From contig JAFDEE010000038.1 in assembly GCA_019310525.1 (NCBI GenBank), forward strand, positions 1 through 45,832: DNA of 45,832 nucleotides, read 5' to 3'. A model generated the notes under the pieces. It worked only from the letters and a program-made list of their open reading frames with translations, ran no database searches and was not told where the DNA came from. Positions 1-10,555 of this stretch are shown one piece after another (position 1 is the first letter of the stretch; every line of letters starts with the position of its first letter). Origin of the DNA: Deltaproteobacteria bacterium. Its GTDB lineage: Bacteria; Desulfobacterota; DSM-4660; Desulfatiglandales; HGW-15. Both the position numbers and the translations under genes were made by a program.

Positions 1-2
1 TC

Positions 3-263
3 GAGGACGGCGACCAGTTGCCTGTTCCCTCCCGGCTCGAAGATATCATGAGCGATCCCGACTACGCCGATGCGATTGCCTATTTGGTCGTTTCAGTCCC
101 TGACGCCAAACCCCGTATGGTCAGAGTGAATGTTACCGTACCAGAAATGACGTTGAAACAGATCGATGCTGCTGCTAAAAAACGCGGTATGTCACGATCG
201 TCATTCTTAGTTCATGCTGCTCAGAATGCTATTCAATCGATCCAGTCCGACACATCCACTTGA
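3..263 (+). CDS. HicB-family antitoxin, C-terminal part (cut by window edge)
   Basis: The reading frame is open to the left edge of the window, so this is the 3' part of a gene. The visible product starts EDGDQLPVPSRLEDI, which matches the end of the HicB partial RNase-H-like fold (a Gly/Asp-Pro-x-Pro-Ser pattern). A short ribbon-helix-helix-like segment follows (VTVPEMTLKQIDAAAKKRGM, then SRSSFLVHAA). HicB proteins neutralise the HicA mRNA interferase and repress their own operon. A HicA partner would normally lie upstream, outside the window. A TTG at 18 could be read as a start but would remove part of the fold, so an upstream start is far more likely. The family call rests on motif pattern only. 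Confidence 0.75.
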   Translation, partial: EDGDQLPVPSRLEDIMSDPDYADAIAYLVVSVPDAKPRMVRVNVTVPEMTLKQIDAAAKKRGMSRSSFLVHAAQNAIQSIQSDTST

Positions 264-305
264 ATTTTTTCTGACGGATAACTACGTATTTTTTGGACAC
301 ACTGA

Positions 306-1643
<1,338 letters not shown>

Positions 1644-1720
1644 CGAAAAACCTTCCCCCAGGGCTTGTGCCCATTTTCCGGCCCAAGGCGTGCGGGCCCG
1701 GTGAACGATGATTCAAACCT

Positions 1721-3607
1721 ATGCCCGTTTATGACAAAATCTATGACGTCATCGTGGTCGGGGCGGGCCATGCCGGCTGCGAAGCCGCCCTTGCAGCGGC
1801 CCGGATGGGTCATCCCACCCTGCTGCTGACTATCAACGTCGACCACATCGCCGCCATGAGTTGCAACCCTGCCATCGGCGGCCTGGCCAAGGGTCACCTG
1901 GTCAAGGAGATCGACGCCATGGGAGGGGAGATCGCTCAAAACGCAGACCAGACGGGCATTCAATTCCGCCGCCTCAACACCCGGAAGGGCTTGGCCGTTC
2001 AGGGATCCAGGTCCCAGAATGATATGGACCTTTACCGCAAGCGCATGAAGGGAGTGGTGGAGGCTCAGGCCAATCTGGATCTACGCCAGGCCATGGTGGA
2101 CCGGCTCCTTGTGCGGGACGGGAAGATCCAGGGAGTGGAAACCAACATCCACGAGCAATTCCTGGGAAAGACCGTGATCCTCACTACAGGCACCTTTCTG
2201 AGGGGCCTCATCCACGTGGGACTGGACCACTTCCCCGCGGGGCGGATGGGAGATCCCCCTTCCAACCGACTCTCACAGCAGCTCCTGGAACTGGGGTTCG
2301 AGGTGGGCAGGTTGAAGACCGGCACCACCCCACGCCTCAACGGGAAAACGATCGATTTCAGCGGCCTTGAGGTCCAACCGGGAGACGACCCTCCCCGGCC
2401 TTTCTCCTTTTCCACCCGGGAAATCCCCCTGCCCCAGGTGCCCTGCCATATCACCTATACTACGGCAAAAACCCACGAAATCATCCGCTCGGGCCTGGAC
2501 CGATCCCCCCTCTATGCCGGGATCATCACGGGCACAGGGGCCAGGTATTGTCCCAGCATCGAAGACAAGGTGGTCCGGTTTCCTGAAAAGGAAAGACACC
2601 AGATATTCCTGGAACCCCAGGGACTGGACACCCTGGAGGTCTATCCCAACGGTATCCCCACCAGCCTTCCCATAGACATCCAGGTCAAGATGGTCCGCTC
2701 CATTCCAGGCCTGGAAAAGGCTGAGATCGTTCGCCCGGGTTACGCCATCGAATACGATTATGTAGACCCCCTCCAACTCCTGCCCACCCAGGAGACCAAG
2801 CTCGTGGAGGGGCTCTTTCACGCCGGGCAGATCAACGGCACCTCCGGTTATGAGGAGGCCGCGGCCCAGGGCTTCCTGGCCGGGATCAATGCGGTTCTTA
2901 AGGTTCGGGGGGAAGAACCCCTCATCTTGGAAAGGTCCCGGGCTTATATCGGCGTGCTCATCGACGACCTGGTGACCCGGGGGACCCGCGAGCCTTACCG
3001 GATGTTCACTTCCCGGGCCGAATACCGCCTCTTGCTGCGGGAAGACAACGCTGATTTCAGGTTAAGGGACCTCGGTCACGAACTGGGCCTGGTGTCGGAC
3101 GAGGTCTACAAGGAGTTTTGCAGGAAACGGGAGAAGACCGAAGAACTGCTCAGACGCCTTGAAGGGTTCACCCTGCGCCCCGATCCTTCGGTCCTGGACA
3201 GGCTGAAAGAAATGAACACCCCACCCATCAAGAACCTCACATCCCTGGCCCAGCTTCTCCGCAGAAACGAAGTGTTCATTGAACAATTGAAGGTCTTCGA
3301 CCCGGAACTCGCCGACCTGGATCCCGCTGTGGCCGAAGAGGTGGAAACCCGGATCAAGTACCAGGGTTACATCGAGCGGCAGGAGCGGCAGGTGGAAAAG
3401 CTCAAAAGGATGGAGGCATTGAGGCTGCCTGAAGACCTGGACTACAATGCCGTCTACGGACTCACCCGGGAGGCCAGGGAAAAGCTCACAAAGGTGAAGC
3501 CCCGTTCCCTCGGCCAGGCATCCAGGATCTCCGGGATAACCCCGGCGGCCCTCATGGCCCTCCAGGTTCACCTCAAGCGTACCCTTCTCGCCCGGGATTC
3601 GACCTAA
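1721..3607 (+). CDS. mnmG: tRNA uridine-5-carboxymethylaminomethyl modification enzyme MnmG (GidA)
   Basis: MnmG is the FAD-binding partner of MnmE. The complex installs the cmnm5 or nm5 group on U34 of several tRNAs, using methylene-tetrahydrofolate. The 628-residue product has the family length. It begins with the FAD dinucleotide-binding motif [17 protein letters not shown] (residues about 14-30) and carries the signatures [27 protein letters not shown] and [16 protein letters not shown]. Its C-terminal helical domain (about residues 550-620), used for MnmE and tRNA binding, is complete. The usual partners mnmE and rsmG (gidB) are not adjacent. No strong Shine-Dalgarno precedes the ATG at 1721. 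Confidence 0.97.
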   Translation: MPVYDKIYDVIVVGAGHAGCEAALAAARMGHPTLLLTINVDHIAAMSCNPAIGGLAKGHLVKEIDAMGGEIAQNADQTGIQFRRLNTRKGLAVQGSRSQNDMDLYRKRMKGVVEAQANLDLRQAMVDRLLVRDGKIQGVETNIHEQFLGKTVILTTGTFLRGLIHVGLDHFPAGRMGDPPSNRLSQQLLELGFEVGRLKTGTTPRLNGKTIDFSGLEVQPGDDPPRPFSFSTREIPLPQVPCHITYTTAKTHEIIRSGLDRSPLYAGIITGTGARYCPSIEDKVVRFPEKERHQIFLEPQGLDTLEVYPNGIPTSLPIDIQVKMVRSIPGLEKAEIVRPGYAIEYDYVDPLQLLPTQETKLVEGLFHAGQINGTSGYEEAAAQGFLAGINAVLKVRGEEPLILERSRAYIGVLIDDLVTRGTREPYRMFTSRAEYRLLLREDNADFRLRDLGHELGLVSDEVYKEFCRKREKTEELLRRLEGFTLRPDPSVLDRLKEMNTPPIKNLTSLAQLLRRNEVFIEQLKVFDPELADLDPAVAEEVETRIKYQGYIERQERQVEKLKRMEALRLPEDLDYNAVYGLTREAREKLTKVKPRSLGQASRISGITPAALMALQVHLKRTLLARDST

Positions 3608-3727
3608 GAGCCATTAAGGATGACGAACCCTTCTCCTGCCTCCCACTCAAAAGTTCGTCCAGGACGGACTTGAATCCGGCATGGTTCTACAGTATGATGC
3701 CCCAAAATTCATCCAGCGAGGTTGCCC

Positions 3728-4657
3728 ATGACAACAAAAAAGGTCTTGATCGCCACGAAAAAACCCTTCGCCGAATCCGCCAGAAACACCATGGTCCAGA
3801 TGTTCAAGGAAGCGGGACTTGAACCCGTGGTACTTGAAAAATACGAGGATCCGGGGGAACTGCTCTCCGCCGTGTCGGACGTTGCCGCCATGGTCATCCG
3901 AAGCGACAAGGTGACGGAAGAAGTACTCGACGCGGCAAAGGAACTCAAGCTGGTGGTGCGGGCCGGCGCGGGTTATGACAATGTGGACTGTGAGGCGGCC
4001 AAGTCGCGCGGTGTCATCGTTGAAAATACGCCCGGCCAGAACGCCAACGCCGTTGCGGAGTTGACCATCGGCCTCATGGTGATGATGGCCCGCGGGAAGT
4101 ACAGCGGCAAGCCGGGCACTGAACTGCGGGGGAAAAAGCTCGGTGTCCATGCTTACGGGAACATCGGGAAGATCGTCGCCTCCCTGGCAAAGGGTTTCGG
4201 TATGGAAGTCTGTGCCTTTGATCCCTTCATCGACCGATGCGTCTTTGATGAAAACGGTGTGGAATGCATGAGCTGCAGGGAAGACCTCTATGCATGCTGC
4301 GACTACGTCTCCCTGCACATCCCGGCAACTCCAGAGACGGTCCAGTCCATCAATTACGACATCCTTTCACGCATGAAGGAGAGCGCTACGCTCATCAACA
4401 CGGCACGGGCCGAGGTGATCCACGAAGAGGATCTCCTGAGGATCATGGAGGAACGTCCCGGGTTCAAATATGCTTCGGATATCGCCCCGAAAAATGCCGA
4501 CATCCTCCTTGAAAAATTCCCTGACCGCGTTTTCTTCACACCCAAAAAAATGGGGGCCCAGACCCTGGAGGCAAACACCAACGCCGGATTGGCCGCCGCC
4601 CAGCAGGTGATCGACTACCTCAAGGAAGGAAAGATTCTAAACAGGGTAAACCCCTGA
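3728..4657 (+). CDS. D-isomer-specific 2-hydroxyacid dehydrogenase, type III phosphoglycerate dehydrogenase-like
   Basis: This is an NAD-dependent 2-hydroxyacid dehydrogenase of about 309 residues, made of substrate- and nucleotide-binding domains only, with no ACT domain. That architecture fits a type III 3-phosphoglycerate dehydrogenase (first step of serine synthesis). Visible signatures are RAGAGYDNVDCEAAKSRGV, the Rossmann turn AYGNIGK and the catalytic-Arg segment NTARAEVI. The usual catalytic-His signature P-H-I-G-A is replaced by PKKMGAQT, so a Lys stands at the His position. Grant's classification includes such 'IIIK' enzymes, with the Entamoeba enzyme as the model. The ATG at 3728 is preferred over the TTG at 3722 because a gcgagg ribosome-binding site sits 6 nt before the ATG. 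Substrate is inferred; other 2-hydroxyacids are possible. Confidence 0.85.
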   Translation: MTTKKVLIATKKPFAESARNTMVQMFKEAGLEPVVLEKYEDPGELLSAVSDVAAMVIRSDKVTEEVLDAAKELKLVVRAGAGYDNVDCEAAKSRGVIVENTPGQNANAVAELTIGLMVMMARGKYSGKPGTELRGKKLGVHAYGNIGKIVASLAKGFGMEVCAFDPFIDRCVFDENGVECMSCREDLYACCDYVSLHIPATPETVQSINYDILSRMKESATLINTARAEVIHEEDLLRIMEERPGFKYASDIAPKNADILLEKFPDRVFFTPKKMGAQTLEANTNAGLAAAQQVIDYLKEGKILNRVNP

Positions 4658-5206
4658 AGGCCCCCATCTCATAATGCCCGACGGAATCCCTGCTCCCGGC
4701 AGGGCCTTGCCCCTTAAGGGTTGAATCAAGGCCTGTCGGGATCAGGGTCGGAGGCCTACCTCCCGATCTTTTCCTCTCAGTCTCTTCCCAACTCGAAACT
4801 GTAGATCCGTTCAAATAACATCCACCTTCCGACTCCGGGAGGAAAACTGCGTCTGCCCCCATTGCTGTCTAAAATAGGATTGTTTGCTATTCATTAACAA
4901 TAAAATCAGATGGATAGCCATACATAAGGTTTCCTGTCAAATTCAGGTTCTTTTGCAGGCCACCAGAAAGCAGAGGCTGCGGATGTTCTCCTCGCTAACG
5001 TTCCCACCAGAAAGCCGGCGGGCAGGCGCTCCGCCGTCCATGGCTCCGCTCCCGCCAGACACCGGCGGACAGGCACTATAGTGGCCTGCCCCCAAAAACA
5101 AATCCGGTACAAATTGTGCATAAAAACATGATTAACCATATAAGATTATAGATGGTCGCCAGACCGTTCTCCATGAAGTTTTATCCATGAATAATACGGC
5201 CTTTCA
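4658..5206. other. Non-coding region between the dehydrogenase and the sensor remnant
   Basis: I see no convincing gene in these 549 bases. A long imperfect hairpin with cccgac/gtcggg arms lies near 4676-4742 and could end transcription of the upstream gene, although no T-run follows. A GC-rich inverted-repeat patch at about 5010-5095 contains cccgccagacaccggcgga (5051 onward). In reverse complement this closely matches a module inside the mobile element at 34490-34511. The remaining sequence (4870-4930 and 5100-5200) is AT-rich and may hold promoter elements, but no clear -35/-10 pair could be assigned. Confidence 0.5.
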
Positions 5207-5869
5207 ATGGGTTATCAACGAATAAAACCTGTGGCAAGATGTCCCGGGATTCTTGAAAGGTTCTTGCCCATCGTCCGGATTTTGACCCCTGTTTTAATCC
5301 TTCTCCTGTCTTCCTTTGCCCATGCCGACAAAAAACCCCTTATTGTTGTTGGGGACCGCAGTTACGCTCCAATGGAATTCCTGGACAACGAAGGCAAGGC
5401 CCGAGGCATCATGGTTGACATCTGGCGCTTGTGGTCCCGGAAGACCGGTATTCCTGTGGATTACCGGTGCATGGACTGGTCCGACGCCATTAATGCCGTA
5501 CTTACGGGCCGTGCCGACGTGGTGGCTGACATCTTTTACAGCGAAAAAAGGGCGCGGCTTTTTGATTTCTCACCTTCCTTTCTCACCATGTCGACGAGCC
5601 TTTTTTTCCACCGCAACCTTTATGGGATCAAGGGATTGGAGGATCTTACCGGGTTTCAGGTCGGTGTAGTGAAGGGAGATTACGCTCAGGAATTTATCGA
5701 GACGCGGTATCCGAATATATCGACCGTTCCCTTTTCCACCTATGAAGAGATGGTCCGCGGCGCGGGAGCGGCGTGCTGCGAAGGGAATCCAGGGGTAAAT
5801 GAATCCGTCCCCATTCGAATTCTTCTTGTAACGGTTTCGGGAATTTACTTTATAAACAAATCATGCTAA
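5207..5869 (+). pseudogene. Truncated periplasmic solute-binding sensor domain (SBP_bac_3 family)
   Basis: The product has an N-terminal membrane segment or signal peptide (residues about 20-40, ending SFAHA). A family-3 solute-binding fold follows: RSYAPMEFLDNEGKARGIMV, then GRADVVADIFYSEKRARLFD, then GFQVGVVKGDYAQEFIE. Such domains bind amino acids or similar ligands, either for ABC transporters or as input domains of membrane-bound kinases and cyclases. Homology stops at about residue 184 (YEEMVRGAG), within the second lobe. The last 35 residues look like out-of-frame sequence ending at a stop. With no second lobe, membrane anchor or output domain, I read this as the stump of a sensor gene. 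A functional short protein cannot be excluded. No ribosome-binding site is evident before 5207. Confidence 0.65.
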
Positions 5870-5953
5870 TCAGGATAACAGAGGTCAAGAACCCTGAGCC
5901 CACACTCCCTGGAGTACTCTCCTCTGATCCAAAAAGGACGGAGTCAAAAAACC

Positions 5954-7141
5954 GTGGAAAAGGACGGAAGGGACCGCATCCTTAAAGAACTACAGGCGGG
6001 ATACAATCTTCCTGCCCTCTCCCCAGTGGCCTTCAAGCTGGTGGAGATGGCCTCGGACGACAGCTCTTCGGCCAAGGATCTGGCCGACTTGATCGGGAAG
6101 GATCCTTCCCTGGCCGTCCGCCTGCTCAAGATTGCAAACAGCGCCTTCTTCCAGTCCGGGGAACCCGTCTCCACTCTGGAGCAGGCCGTTGTCAAGCTGG
6201 GCTTCCAGCGGATCCGCGTGATGGGCCTGTCCCTTTCCCTTCGGGACACCTTCCCCATGGGAAAGGTCGGCGCCATGGACTACGAGCGATTCTGGCGTTC
6301 CTCCCTTTACAGGGCCATAATAGCCAAATCCCTGGCACAGCACCGGGGAAACTGCAACCCGGATGAGGCCTTCGTGGGTGCGCTCACCTTGGAGATCGGA
6401 TTTCTCATCCTCTTTGACATTTTTTTTACCTCCCAGCCAGAGCCTTTCCCAGGAGACCCGGATGACCTGGAGCGAATCCTGCCGTGGGAGGAGGATCGCC
6501 TCGGCATTAACCACCGAGAGGTGGGAAAAGCAGCCTTATCGTTTTGGAAGTTTCCCGAATCCATCCTGGCCTGCCAGCGACTTTACGGGAAAGAGGCCCT
6601 GGCCGAGGAAGCGCCGCCCCTTGCCAGGGTCTGTGAATTGGGACGGGTCCTCGGCGGGCTTCTTCTTCGAAAAGGGACGGATTTTCCCTCCCTGTTTGCG
6701 GAAGCGAAACGTTGCGGTGGCCTGGACTCGGATCTCCTTAACGATATCCTCCTGGAGACCTTCACCCAGGTACAAGAGATCGCTGATCAGCTCCGTCTGG
6801 CCCTGGACGGAGAAAAAGACCTGCTGGGGCTCATGGAACGGGCCAACCAGGCCCTGAGCCGCATCTCAGACCACCTGTCGGACAAAGAGAAAACGCCCTC
6901 CAAGACCTCGCTGCCTTCCTTTGAAAGCCTTCAGGAGGAAGGGGCCCTCGTAGTCACACGCACCCTCCAGGCCGTTGCCCACGAAATACGAAATCCCCTC
7001 GTGGCCGTCGGGGGATTCGCCAAGAGGCTCGCCTCCACCCTGGATCCATCAAGCGAAGGGGGGAAATACGCCCAGTTCATACTGGAGGAAACCCGGAGAC
7101 TGGAAGCAGCCCTTTCCAGGATGACCACTCCGGAAGGTTGA
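5954..7141 (+). CDS. HDOD-domain signalling protein with C-terminal HisKA-like segment
   Basis: The first 210 or so residues form an HDOD domain, the HD-related output domain found with two-component and c-di-GMP systems. It is recognised by LPALSPVAFKLVEMASDD, the LADLIGKDPSLAVRLLKIAN stretch, and EQAVVKLGFQRIRVMGLSLS. A linker of about 110 residues follows. The C-terminus (about residues 333-390) looks like a histidine-kinase dimerisation/phosphoacceptor helix pair with H-box HEIRNPLVAVGGFAKRL (His343). No ATPase domain follows: the stop comes 36 residues after this H-box segment. It could therefore be phosphorylated in trans or only dimerise. The start is a GTG after an aaggacggag purine stretch. 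It lies 84 nt after the sensor stump, but whether the two were once linked is unknown. Confidence 0.85.
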   Translation: MEKDGRDRILKELQAGYNLPALSPVAFKLVEMASDDSSSAKDLADLIGKDPSLAVRLLKIANSAFFQSGEPVSTLEQAVVKLGFQRIRVMGLSLSLRDTFPMGKVGAMDYERFWRSSLYRAIIAKSLAQHRGNCNPDEAFVGALTLEIGFLILFDIFFTSQPEPFPGDPDDLERILPWEEDRLGINHREVGKAALSFWKFPESILACQRLYGKEALAEEAPPLARVCELGRVLGGLLLRKGTDFPSLFAEAKRCGGLDSDLLNDILLETFTQVQEIADQLRLALDGEKDLLGLMERANQALSRISDHLSDKEKTPSKTSLPSFESLQEEGALVVTRTLQAVAHEIRNPLVAVGGFAKRLASTLDPSSEGGKYAQFILEETRRLEAALSRMTTPEG

Positions 7142-7234
7142 GAGGAGAGCGGCCAGCCCGCGTCCGGATTTCAGCCTCTTCTATCCTATCTGTTCAACCC
7201 GTTAAACAACCTAACCCGAGAGGAGATTGTCAAG

Positions 7235-8242
7235 ATGGAAGTGTTGATCGTCAACCAGAGAGAGGTGAGGGAACTCCTTTCCATGAAAGCATGTATGAAG
7301 GAGATGTCGGAGGCCCTCAGGGCCCTGGAGCGGGGAGACGCCCACATGCCGCTCCGCTCCGTCATGTGGCTCCCTGAAATGACCGGGGCGTTAGGGATGA
7401 TGCCGAGCTACATGCAGAATCTCAAGGTCATGGGTCTCAAGGTCATCAGTGTGTTTCCCGGAAACGTGGGCACTGATTACGACTCCCACCAGGGGGCCGT
7501 CATGCTTTTTGATACGGAACACGGTCAGCCCCTGGCCATAGTGGAGGCCAGTGCCATCACCGCCATACGGACTGCGGCCGTATCGGGCGTGGCCACGGAT
7601 CTGCTGGCCCGCAAGGACGCCGGGGACCTGGCCATCCTGGGGGCGGGGACTCAGGCCCATGCCCACCTGGAAGCAATGCTTCTAGTGCGAGCGGTGCGCA
7701 GGGTCCGGGTCTGGAGCCTTCACCCGGAGCGTGCGGAGGAATTCGCCGAGAGGGCGTCCAAAAGGCACGGTATCATTGTCGAGCCCATGGCCACGGCATT
7801 TGATGCCGTCCAGGGAGCGGATATCATCTGCACCACGACCTCCTCCACGGATCCCGTTCTCCTGGGTGAATGGATTCGGGAAGGGACCCACATCAATGCG
7901 ATCGGGGCCTGCATACCCACCAGCCGCGAGTTGGATACCGAGGCCGTGGTAAAATCCAGGCTCTTCGTGGACCGCCGGGAGTCGACCTTGAACGAGGCCG
8001 GGGACTTCCTGATCCCCAAGGGAGAAGGGGCCATCGGAGATGACCACATCCAGGGAGAGATCGGGGAAATCCTTGAGGGCAAGATTCAGGGCAGAAGGAC
8101 CGACGAGGAGATCACCCTGTTCGAATCCCTTGGACTCGCCGTAGAAGACTTGGCGGCGGCCAGGCACATCTATGTCCAGGCGATGGAAAAGGGCGCGGGG
8201 ACCGCCCTTGAACTGGGAGGGAGCAGGAAAGGAAATGCATGA
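7235..8242 (+). CDS. Ornithine cyclodeaminase / alanine dehydrogenase family protein (mu-crystallin fold)
   Basis: This 335-residue cytosolic NAD(P)-dependent enzyme belongs to the OCD/mu-crystallin family. It has MPLRSVMWLPEMTGALGMMP, the conserved GLKVISVFPGN and ASAITAIRTAAVSGVAT segments, and a Rossmann turn LAILGAGTQAHAHLEAM at about residues 128-144. Family members release ammonia from ornithine to give proline, or reductively aminate pyruvate, or reduce cyclic imines. The segment NAIGACIPTSRELD lacks the Asp used by true ornithine cyclodeaminases at the equivalent place. This favours an alanine-dehydrogenase or imine-reductase role, but the substrate is not settled. A gaggaga ribosome-binding site precedes the ATG. 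Confidence 0.85.
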   Translation: MEVLIVNQREVRELLSMKACMKEMSEALRALERGDAHMPLRSVMWLPEMTGALGMMPSYMQNLKVMGLKVISVFPGNVGTDYDSHQGAVMLFDTEHGQPLAIVEASAITAIRTAAVSGVATDLLARKDAGDLAILGAGTQAHAHLEAMLLVRAVRRVRVWSLHPERAEEFAERASKRHGIIVEPMATAFDAVQGADIICTTTSSTDPVLLGEWIREGTHINAIGACIPTSRELDTEAVVKSRLFVDRRESTLNEAGDFLIPKGEGAIGDDHIQGEIGEILEGKIQGRRTDEEITLFESLGLAVEDLAAARHIYVQAMEKGAGTALELGGSRKGNA

Positions 8243-8391
8243 GGAGCGGGGAGTCACCATTCCCAGAATGGGACAAGAATGGGACATTAAAAAAAGGCTC
8301 CAGTTTGACACAACCCCTGCAGCCGACCGGGAATCCCGGTTTTTTCAACCAGAATCTTGCAAGCGCCTAGTTTGCCGAATAGGAAACGAAT

Positions 8392-9963
8392 ATGATTACC
8401 CTGCTGGACTATGGGGCAGGAAACGTCCGAAGCGTGCTCAACGCCCTTGAGAGCCTGGGAGAAACGGTCAGGACCGTGAGGAGCGCCGATGATATCCTCT
8501 CGGCCGATAAGCTTATCTTTCCCGGGGTGGGAGCCTTTGGAAGAGTGATGCAGGTCCTCTATCGGAAAGGCTTCGTGGAACCTCTGAAGGCCTACCTCCA
8601 TTCGAACCGCCCGTTCCTGGGGATCTGCCTTGGGCTCCAGGTCCTTTTTGAAGAGAGCGACGAAGCCCCGGGGCTCAAGGGACTCGGGATCCTGAAGGGC
8701 CGGGTGAAACGGTTCGATACGGATCTTTCTGTCCCCCACATAGGTTGGAACGGGCTCTCTGTGGCCCGTCCATCCCGGATCTTCAACGGGTTGCGGGGGG
8801 ACGAAAAATTCTACTTCGTCCACTCCTACCACGTGGTTCCGGAGGACGACACGGTGGTGCTCACCCGGACCGACTACGGATATCCTTTCACAAGCGCCGT
8901 CCAGACGGGGAACCTCATCGCCACCCAGTTTCATCCGGAAAAAAGCGGATCAACCGGCCTCCGTTTGCTGAAGAACTTTCTGGATACGGGAACTCCTCCG
9001 GTGCTTCCCGGGGAGAGTCCGACCCCGACCCGGCTCGCCAAGCGTATCATTGCCTGCCTGGATGTCCGGGCAAACGACGATGGAGACCTGGTGGTCACCA
9101 AGGGGGACCAGTACGATGTGCGAGAGAAAGGTCTCGTCCGTAACCTCGGGAAACCCGTGGAGCTGGCCCGGCGATATTACGAGGAAGGAGCCGACGAGAT
9201 CACCTTCCTGAACATCACGGGCTTCCGGGATTTTCCCCTCCAGGACCTGCCCATGCTCGAGGTGCTCCGGCAGACCTCCCGGAATGTCTTCGTTCCCCTG
9301 ACCATCGGTGGCGGGATACGCGGTTACCGGGAAAAGACGGGCCGCCGCTATTCGGCCCTGGAGGTCGCCGCGGAGTATTTCCGATCGGGGGCGGACAAGG
9401 TCTCCATCGGGAGCGACGCCGTCCTGATCGCCGAGGAATACCTTCGGACGGGCAAAAAGACCGGGAAGAGCGCCATCGAGGAAATCTCCCGCGTGTACGG
9501 GAACCAGGCAGTGGTGGTCTCCATCGACCCTCGCAGGGTGTACGTTCATTCCCCCGGTCAAACCCCCCACCCCTGCATCCGAACATCCCTGCCGGGCCCC
9601 AAAGGGGAAAGGTATTGCTGGTACCAGTGCACCATCATGGGTGGGCGGGAAGGCCGGGACCTGGACGCGGTCACCCTTGCCAGGGCATGTGAAGACCTGG
9701 GGGCCGGCGAGATCCTCCTCAACTGCATCGACCGGGACGGGACCAACCTCGGCTTCGACCTTGAGCTGATCAATGCAGTAAAAGGAGCGGTATCCATCCC
9801 CGTAATCGCTTCCAGCGGAGCCGGCCGCCCGGAGCACTTCCTGGAGGTCTTCACCGAAACCGGGGCCGAATCGGCCCTTGCCGCAGGGATTTTTCACCGG
9901 AAGGAGGTCCCCATCGGGGAACTAAAGAGGTTCCTGCAGGGAAAGGTGGAGATTCGAACATAG
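8392..9963 (+). CDS. hisHF: Bifunctional imidazole glycerol phosphate synthase, HisH-HisF fusion (HIS7-type)
   Basis: One 523-residue chain carries both halves of IGP synthase. The glutaminase HisH (about residues 1-200) supplies ammonia to the HisF cyclase (about 213-523), giving IGP and AICAR in histidine synthesis. HisH shows GVGAFG, nucleophile Cys79 in GICLGLQ, and His181/Glu183 in QFHPEKS. HisF shows Asp224 in ACLDVRAND and Asp447 in NCIDRDGTN. In most bacteria these are separate proteins. The fused order, the long HisF insertions and wording such as YCWYQCTIMGGRE and IPVIASSGAG closely resemble fungal and plant HIS7. It is preceded by an aggaa ribosome-binding site and has no other his gene beside it. 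It ends 6 bases from the convergent HD-domain gene. Confidence 0.95.
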   Translation: MITLLDYGAGNVRSVLNALESLGETVRTVRSADDILSADKLIFPGVGAFGRVMQVLYRKGFVEPLKAYLHSNRPFLGICLGLQVLFEESDEAPGLKGLGILKGRVKRFDTDLSVPHIGWNGLSVARPSRIFNGLRGDEKFYFVHSYHVVPEDDTVVLTRTDYGYPFTSAVQTGNLIATQFHPEKSGSTGLRLLKNFLDTGTPPVLPGESPTPTRLAKRIIACLDVRANDDGDLVVTKGDQYDVREKGLVRNLGKPVELARRYYEEGADEITFLNITGFRDFPLQDLPMLEVLRQTSRNVFVPLTIGGGIRGYREKTGRRYSALEVAAEYFRSGADKVSIGSDAVLIAEEYLRTGKKTGKSAIEEISRVYGNQAVVVSIDPRRVYVHSPGQTPHPCIRTSLPGPKGERYCWYQCTIMGGREGRDLDAVTLARACEDLGAGEILLNCIDRDGTNLGFDLELINAVKGAVSIPVIASSGAGRPEHFLEVFTETGAESALAAGIFHRKEVPIGELKRFLQGKVEIRT

Positions 9964-9969
9964 CCTTCC

Positions 9970-10539
9970 CTAATCTTCAGGAAACAGGCTTTTCACCTCT
10001 TTGCGGAATGAATCGAGAATCTGCGAAAAGGCAGGATCGTCGAGGTCTTCCGGACGGCTTTCAAGGCTCCTAAGGATCTCCAGGTAATACCAGGCCTGCT
10101 TCTCCCTGCCCCTGTTGAAACGGTCCCAAACCGACTCCCCTACCCTCCTGCGGTCCGCGGCGATGCTTCTCAGGTTGTGAAGTTTGTCGGCGCATGAAAC
10201 GATCTTGATATCCAGGGGGGCATCCTTCAGGAACCGGATGGTATGGGCCTTCCTCTCCTCCCAGGGCCTGGATTTCTCGGGTTCCGAACACCCCTCCACG
10301 ATGTCTCCTACCCTGTTCCCGAAGGTCTTGCGGATTTCGTCAAGGGTCACCCTGGTATCTTCCACGGTGTCGTGTAGGATTCCCGCGGCGATCATCTCCT
10401 CGTCACATCCCGCCCGGCAGAGCAGAAGAGCCACCCCAAAGGGATGGCTGATGTAAGGAAGGTCCGTTCCCTTTCGTACCTGGTCCCGATGGGCACGGCA
10501 GGCCAGTTCAATTGCAAGTTCAATAAGGGTGAGCTTCAT
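9970..10539 (-). CDS. HD-domain protein related to RelA/SpoT hydrolase (MESH1-like small alarmone hydrolase)
   Basis: The 189-residue product matches the HD phosphohydrolase domain of RelA/SpoT without synthetase or TGS domains. It has the His in ISHPFGVAL, the HD pair in AGILHDTVEDT, and the second Asp in ADKLHNLRSI. Stand-alone proteins of this kind (MESH1, bacterial SAH) remove pyrophosphate from (p)ppGpp, with Mn2+ at the His/Asp site; some act on NADPH or other nucleotides. I chose the ATG at 10539 (MKLTLIELAIELA), with an upstream ggagaa. A longer frame exists but would run back through the CBS gene. The gene lies 16 nt downstream of that CBS gene, suggesting co-expression. Confidence 0.82.
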   Translation of the reverse strand: MKLTLIELAIELACRAHRDQVRKGTDLPYISHPFGVALLLCRAGCDEEMIAAGILHDTVEDTRVTLDEIRKTFGNRVGDIVEGCSEPEKSRPWEERKAHTIRFLKDAPLDIKIVSCADKLHNLRSIAADRRRVGESVWDRFNRGREKQAWYYLEILRSLESRPEDLDDPAFSQILDSFRKEVKSLFPED

Positions 10540-10555
10540 GGTCACTGTTCTCCAT

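Noticed and set aside
4676-4742. Terminator after the dehydrogenase gene
   Set aside because: The inverted arms cccgac/gtcggg are short and far apart with no T-run, so it is noted only as a weak hairpin.
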